Assembly: GCF_018448925.1 (NCBI RefSeq)
Contig: NZ_RCWE01000017.1
Span: forward strand, 37,188 to 101,187
DNA length: 64,000 bases
Direction: 5' to 3'
From: Photorhabdus akhurstii
Lineage (GTDB): Bacteria; Pseudomonadota; Gammaproteobacteria; Enterobacterales; Enterobacteriaceae
Shown here: one piece after another, positions 54,901 through 60,900 of the stretch
How the letters are laid out: each line of letters begins with the position of its first letter
Position numbering within the stretch: the stretch's first letter is position 1
The notes under the pieces: model-generated
The model's input: the letters and a program-made list of their open reading frames with translations, nothing else
Told to the model about the DNA's origin: nothing
Database searches by the model: none
Position numbers and translations under genes: made by a program

Positions 54901-57900
54901 GCGCGCCATGTTGGCTGACGCGCCGGTTCTGTTGGATTTGCCGACAGATCGGCCTCGTCCGCTGGAGCAGTCATTTGCCGGACAGGCCATGCTGGTTGAT
55001 CTGGATGTGGAATTAACCACGGCTCTGAAACGTCTGAGTGAGGAGCAGGGCGTCACCTTATTCATGACGCTATTGTCAGCTTGGGCGGTGGTTCTGTCGC
55101 GTCTGTCGGGTCAGGAAGATATGGTGATCGGCACACCGAGTGCGGGTCGCAATCGTCAGGAAGTAGAACCATTGATTGGCTTCTTTGTCAATACGCTGGC
55201 GTTGCGCATAGATGTATCGGATGAGCTGACTGTAACCGAGTTGCTGGCGCGAATCCGGCAAACCGCATTGGCGGCGCAGGAGCATCAGGATTTACCGTTT
55301 GAACAGGTGGTGGAGATCGTACAACCGCCGCGCCGGTTGGCGCATACGCCGTTATTCCAGGTGATGTTCGCCTGGCAGAACAATGAAAGTACGGAATGGG
55401 GATTGCCGGGGCTGGCGGTGTCGCCGGTTGATCAAACCATTGATGTTGTTAAGTTTGATCTTGAATTGAACCTGCTAGAAGAGGAGGGCAGGATCGTGGG
55501 GGCGTTGAGTTATGCCACGGCCCTGTTTGATCCAGAGACTATGGAGCGGCAGGTGGAATATCTGCACACAGTGCTGCAAGCGATGGTGGCTAACCCTCAA
55601 CAGTCGGTCAGGGAAATTGATCTCCTTTCTCCGGCGGAGCGCAAGTTGTTGCTGGAAACCTGGAACGCCACGGCAACCGCCTATCCTGAGAGGTTATGTA
55701 TCCATCAGTTGTTTGAACAACAGGTAGAGAAAACCCCTGACGCGACAGCGTTAGTGTATGACGAACAGACACTCAGTTATGCCGAATTAAATGCCCGTGC
55801 TAATCGGCTGGCTCGTCAGCTCATTGAACAAGGGGTGTATTCCGGTGATTATGTTGCGCTCTTGCTAGCGCGCTCGATAGAACTAGTGGTAGCCCAATTA
55901 GCGATTCTCAAAGCCAGCGCTGTTTATGTGCCGATTGATCCTAGCGTGCCGGATGAGCGGAAAAACTGGCTGATCAGTGATTGTTCAGCCAAGTTGTTGC
56001 TTACCGATACGCGGGCGGATATTCCGGCTAACTTGACTGTGCCGCTGCTTCGTCTCTCGGATGAGGCAGATACGATCCACGAGGAAGATCGCCGCAACCT
56101 TGACTTACCGCGTTCCAGCACCGAGTTAGCGTATATCATGTACACCTCCGGTTCTACCGGCACGCCTAAAGGGGTTTTGGTGCCGCATCGTGCGGTGGTC
56201 CGGCTGGTTATTAATAATGGTTATGCGGAAATCGGACCGGATGATCGGGTCGCTTTTGCTGCTAATCCGGCGTTCGATGCCAGTACGTTTGAAGTCTGGG
56301 CGCCGTTGCTCAATGGTGGCGCGTTAGTGGTGATCGATCACGTAACTTTGTTGACGCCGCAGGCGTTTGTACAGACTCTACGGGATCAGCGAATGACCGT
56401 TCTGTGGTTGAGTGTCGGATTGTTTAACCAGTTGGCGGCGGAGCTGTCTCCGGTTCTTCCACAGATAAAGTTCCTGATTGTCGGCGGAGATGCCCTTGAT
56501 CCCCATGTCATCGGCCAGGTACTGAACACCAGTCCACCGCAACAGCTATTAAATGGCTATGGGCCGAGTGAAGGCACCACCTTTACGGCAACATACCGTA
56601 TCACTGCATTAGCGCCGGGAGCCGCCCGCATTCCTATCGGTCGGCCGGTAGCCAACACGCGGGTTTATCTGTTGGATGCGTATGGTCAGCCGGTGCCGTT
56701 AGGAGTGGTCGGTGAGATTTATGTTGGGGGCGATGGGGTGGCCTGTGGTTATCTTAACCAGCCAGAATTGACCGCTGAACGTTTCCTTGTTGATCCGTTC
56801 AGTGATCAACCGGATGCCCGCATGTACCGCACCGGAGATTTGGCGCGTTATCTGCCTGATGGCAATCTGGAATTCCTTGGCCGTAATGACCAGCAGGTTA
56901 AAATCCGTGGTTTCCGTATTGAACCGGAGGAAATTGAGATTCGGTTGGCAGAGTATCCAACGGTGCGTGAGGCGGTGGTGTTAGCACGAGGAGAAGGGCA
57001 AGAGAAACGGTTGGTGGCCTATGTGGCGGCACCTGCGGATAAGGAGCTGGTGAACAACTTGCGTGCTCATCTGAATGCTATTTTGCCTGACTATATGGTG
57101 CCGTCAGCTTTTGTGCGACTGGACGAGTTTCCATTGACGGCTAACGGTAAGTTGGATCATCAAGCGCTGCCGGCGCCGGACAATGACGCCTTTGTCCACC
57201 AAGTTTACGTTGCGCCCCAAGGAGAAACAGAAATCGCGCTGGCGGCGATTTGGCGTGAATTGCTGGGCATTGAGAAGATAAGCCGATATGACAGCTTTTT
57301 TGCCCTAGGGGGGCATTCGTTGCTCGCGATACGGATGGTTGAACGCCTGCGTCACTTGGGATTATCGCTGACGGCGCGTGATCTGTTCCAGTCGCCGATG
57401 CTGTCAGACCTGGCGAAAACATTGGGACAGCATCAGGCTGTGATAGTGCCGCCTAACGTCATCACTTCGGCAACTACGGCCCTGACGCCGGCGATGTTGC
57501 CGCTGATTGATTTGACTCAGGCTGACATTGACCGCATTGTCAGACAGGTGCCGGGCGGGGTGAGCAACATTCAGGATATCTATGCCCTGTCGCCGTTGCA
57601 GGACGGTATTTTGTTCCACCACTTACTGGCAAACGAAGGGGACCCTTATTTGTTAGCTGGTCAGATGGTCTTTGCTGATCGGACTCTACTGGACCGTTAT
57701 CTGGCGGCGGTACAACAAGTTGTTGATCGCCACGATATTTTGCGTACCGCCTTTATCTGGCAAGAGTTGTCTGTGCCGGCTCAGGTCGTCTGGCGTCAGG
57801 CGCCTTTATCGGTCACTGAATTGACGTTAGACCCGGCGGATGGGCCGATTTGTGATCAGCTGATTCAACGCTTTAATCCCCGTCATTATCGTATTGAGCT

Positions 57901-60900
57901 GGATCAAGCGCCATTGTTGCGGTTTGTGGCGGCGCAGGAGACGGATGGTCGTTGGGTGGTACTGCAATTGCTGCATCACCTGATTGGCGACCATACCACG
58001 CTGGACGTGATGAACAGTGAGGTTCAGGCGTATCTTACTGAACGGGAGGAGAGTCTGACTTCCCCAGTCTCTTTCCGTAATTTAGTGGCTGAGGCCCGGT
58101 TGGGAATGAGTCAGGAGGAACATACCCGCTTCTTTACCGAGATGTTGGCGGCGGTGGACGAACCGACGCTGCCATTCGGATTGACGGAGGTGCATCGTGA
58201 TGGTTCACAGGTGACGGAATCCTACTGGATGCTGGCGCCTGAACTGAATGACCGTCTGCGTGGTCAGGCCCGGCGTTTGGGGGTCAGTCTGGCGGCCTTG
58301 TGTCATTTGGCCTGGGCACAGGTGTTGTCACATACCAGCGATCAGGAGCAAGTGGTGTTCGGCACCGTGCTGTTTGGGCGGATGCAGGCAGGTGAAGGCG
58401 CTGACAATGGCATGGGGCTGTTTATCAATACCTTGCCGCTGCGGCTGGACATCGATGATACGCCGGTACGGGAGAGTGTGCTGGCCGCCCATGCCCGACT
58501 GGCCGGATTACTGGCGCATGAACATGCGTCACTGGCGTTGGCCCAGCGTTGCAGTGGCGTACAGGGAGAGATCCCCCTCTTTAGCAGCTTGCTGAACTAT
58601 CGACACAATGCATTTTCGACAACGTTGGATGAACTTGTAAACGGCATTGAATTCCTTGATATGCAGGAGCGAACCAATTATCCGTTAGTGTTGTCGGTGG
58701 AGGATTTTGGCGAATCTTTGGGGGTAACTGTTCAAGTTGCCCAGCCATTTGAACCGGAGCGGGTATGTGGTTATATGCGGCAGGCATTGGAAAGCCTGGC
58801 GGAGGCACTGGAACAGACCCCGGAAACGCCGGTACGGACATTAAGCATTCTGCCGGAAGCGGAGCGTACACTGTTGCTGAAAAACTGGAACGCCACGGAA
58901 ACCGCGTATCCTGAAGCATTGTGTATTCATCAATTGTTTGAACAACAAGTGGAGCAAACCCCGGATGCGATAGCATTGGTGTATGAAGATCAAACCCTCA
59001 GTTATGCGGAATTAAATGCCCGTGCTAACCGGCTGGCCCATCAACTTATTGCTCTGGGCGTCGAGCCGGACCAACGGGTAGCGATTTGCGTGTCACGTTC
59101 ACCGGCAATGGTAGTGGGAATATTGGCAATACTGAAAGCCGGTGGCGCCTATGTGCCGTTGGACCCGGTTTATACTGGGGAGCGTTTGGCTCATATTCTG
59201 ACTGATGCCGCTCCGGTTATTTTGCTGGCGGATAAAGCCGGACGTGCTGCGTTGGGTGAGAAGGCACTGGCAGAACGCACCGTACTTGACCCAAATGCAT
59301 TGTTCAACCAGCGGGATGACAACCCGCAGATACCGGCACTCACTTCACGACATCTGGCGTATGTCATTTATACCTCGGGTTCGACAGGAACACCGAAAGG
59401 CGTGATGCTGGAACATCGTGGTGTCTGCAACTACCTGCTATGGGCGCGGAGTGATTACCTCACTGAAAGGCAATTCGATAGTATCGTTTCGTCATCGATA
59501 GCCTTTGATGCCACGGTCACTAGTCTTTACCTGCCTTTACTCTGTGGCGGCAAGATCCATTTGCTCCGTGACGGGCAAGAGCTGGTTGAATTGCTGCCTG
59601 CGTTGTTGTCAATGGAATCAGGCGCTTTGGTTAAAATTACTCCCGGTCATCTTTCGGCAATGGGGCAGAAATTGAAAACCGAGGGACGAAAATGTCTTGC
59701 TCACTGCTTTATCGTGGGTGGAGAGGCACTGCCTAGTTCCACTATTGCACTTTGGCGGACATTATCGCCTGGATCACGCATCATCAACGAGTACGGCCCA
59801 ACCGAAACCGTCGTGGGTTGTACCGTGTTTGATGTCAATCACCCGAGCTGTTTTGCTGATAACGTACCGATTGGCCGCCCAATATCCAATACCCAAATTT
59901 ATATTCTCGATACTTACGGGGAACCTGTCCCAATGGGTGTCACGGGTGAACTTTACATTGGGGGAGTCGCTGTTGCTCGTGGCTACCTGAATCGGCCGGA
60001 ATTGACCGCTGAACGTTTCCTGATGGACCCGTTTAGTGATCAACCGGGCGCTCGTATGTACCGTACCGGGGATTTAGCCCGCTACCTGCCGGATGGCAAC
60101 CTGGAATTCCTGGGCCGCAACGACCAGCAGGTTAAAGTCCGTGGTTTCCGCATTGAACCGGGGGAAATTGAAACACGTCTGATAGAGCATCCGGGGGTGC
60201 GTGAGGCGACGGTGTTGGCGCTGGGGGATGGGCAGGACAAACGGCTGGTTGCTTATGTCGTGGTACCAGCGGATGAGGGGCTGACCAATAACCTGCGTAC
60301 CCACTTGAGTGTCGCTTTACCTGACTATATGGTGCCGTCAGCTTTTGTGCGTCTGGATGCTTTTCCGCTAACGCTGAACGGTAAATTGGACCGTCGGGCC
60401 TTGCCGGCTCCCGACAATGAGGCGTTTGCCCGTCAGAGTTATGAAGCGCCGCAAGGGGAAACGGAAATCGCATTGGCGGCTATCTGGCGTGAGTTGCTGG
60501 GGGCTGAACAAATAAGTCGGCATGACAACTTCTTCACGCTGGGGGGCCATTCACTGCTCGCCATGCGAATGATAAATCTTGCCGCCGGTCGGGGTTTGGT
60601 TTGCACATTGAATGCTGTGTTCCAATTTCCGGTGCTGACTGAACTGGCTGCGAAAATTACCTCAGATCTGTTGTCTCAGCCGCAAAACAGCGCTATATCG
60701 GTACGACTTGATGGAGCAGGGTTGCCGCTGTTCTTTGTGCCGAGTGGCATGGGTGATTACTCCTATGTCTTCGGGCTGGCTCGACATATTCCATCGGACC
60801 ACCCGATTTATGCGCTGCCTTGGCCGTCTATTAACGAAAAACCGATGGCAACAATGGAGCAACAGGCGGCGAGAATGATCACCTTGATAAAGGCTGTTCA

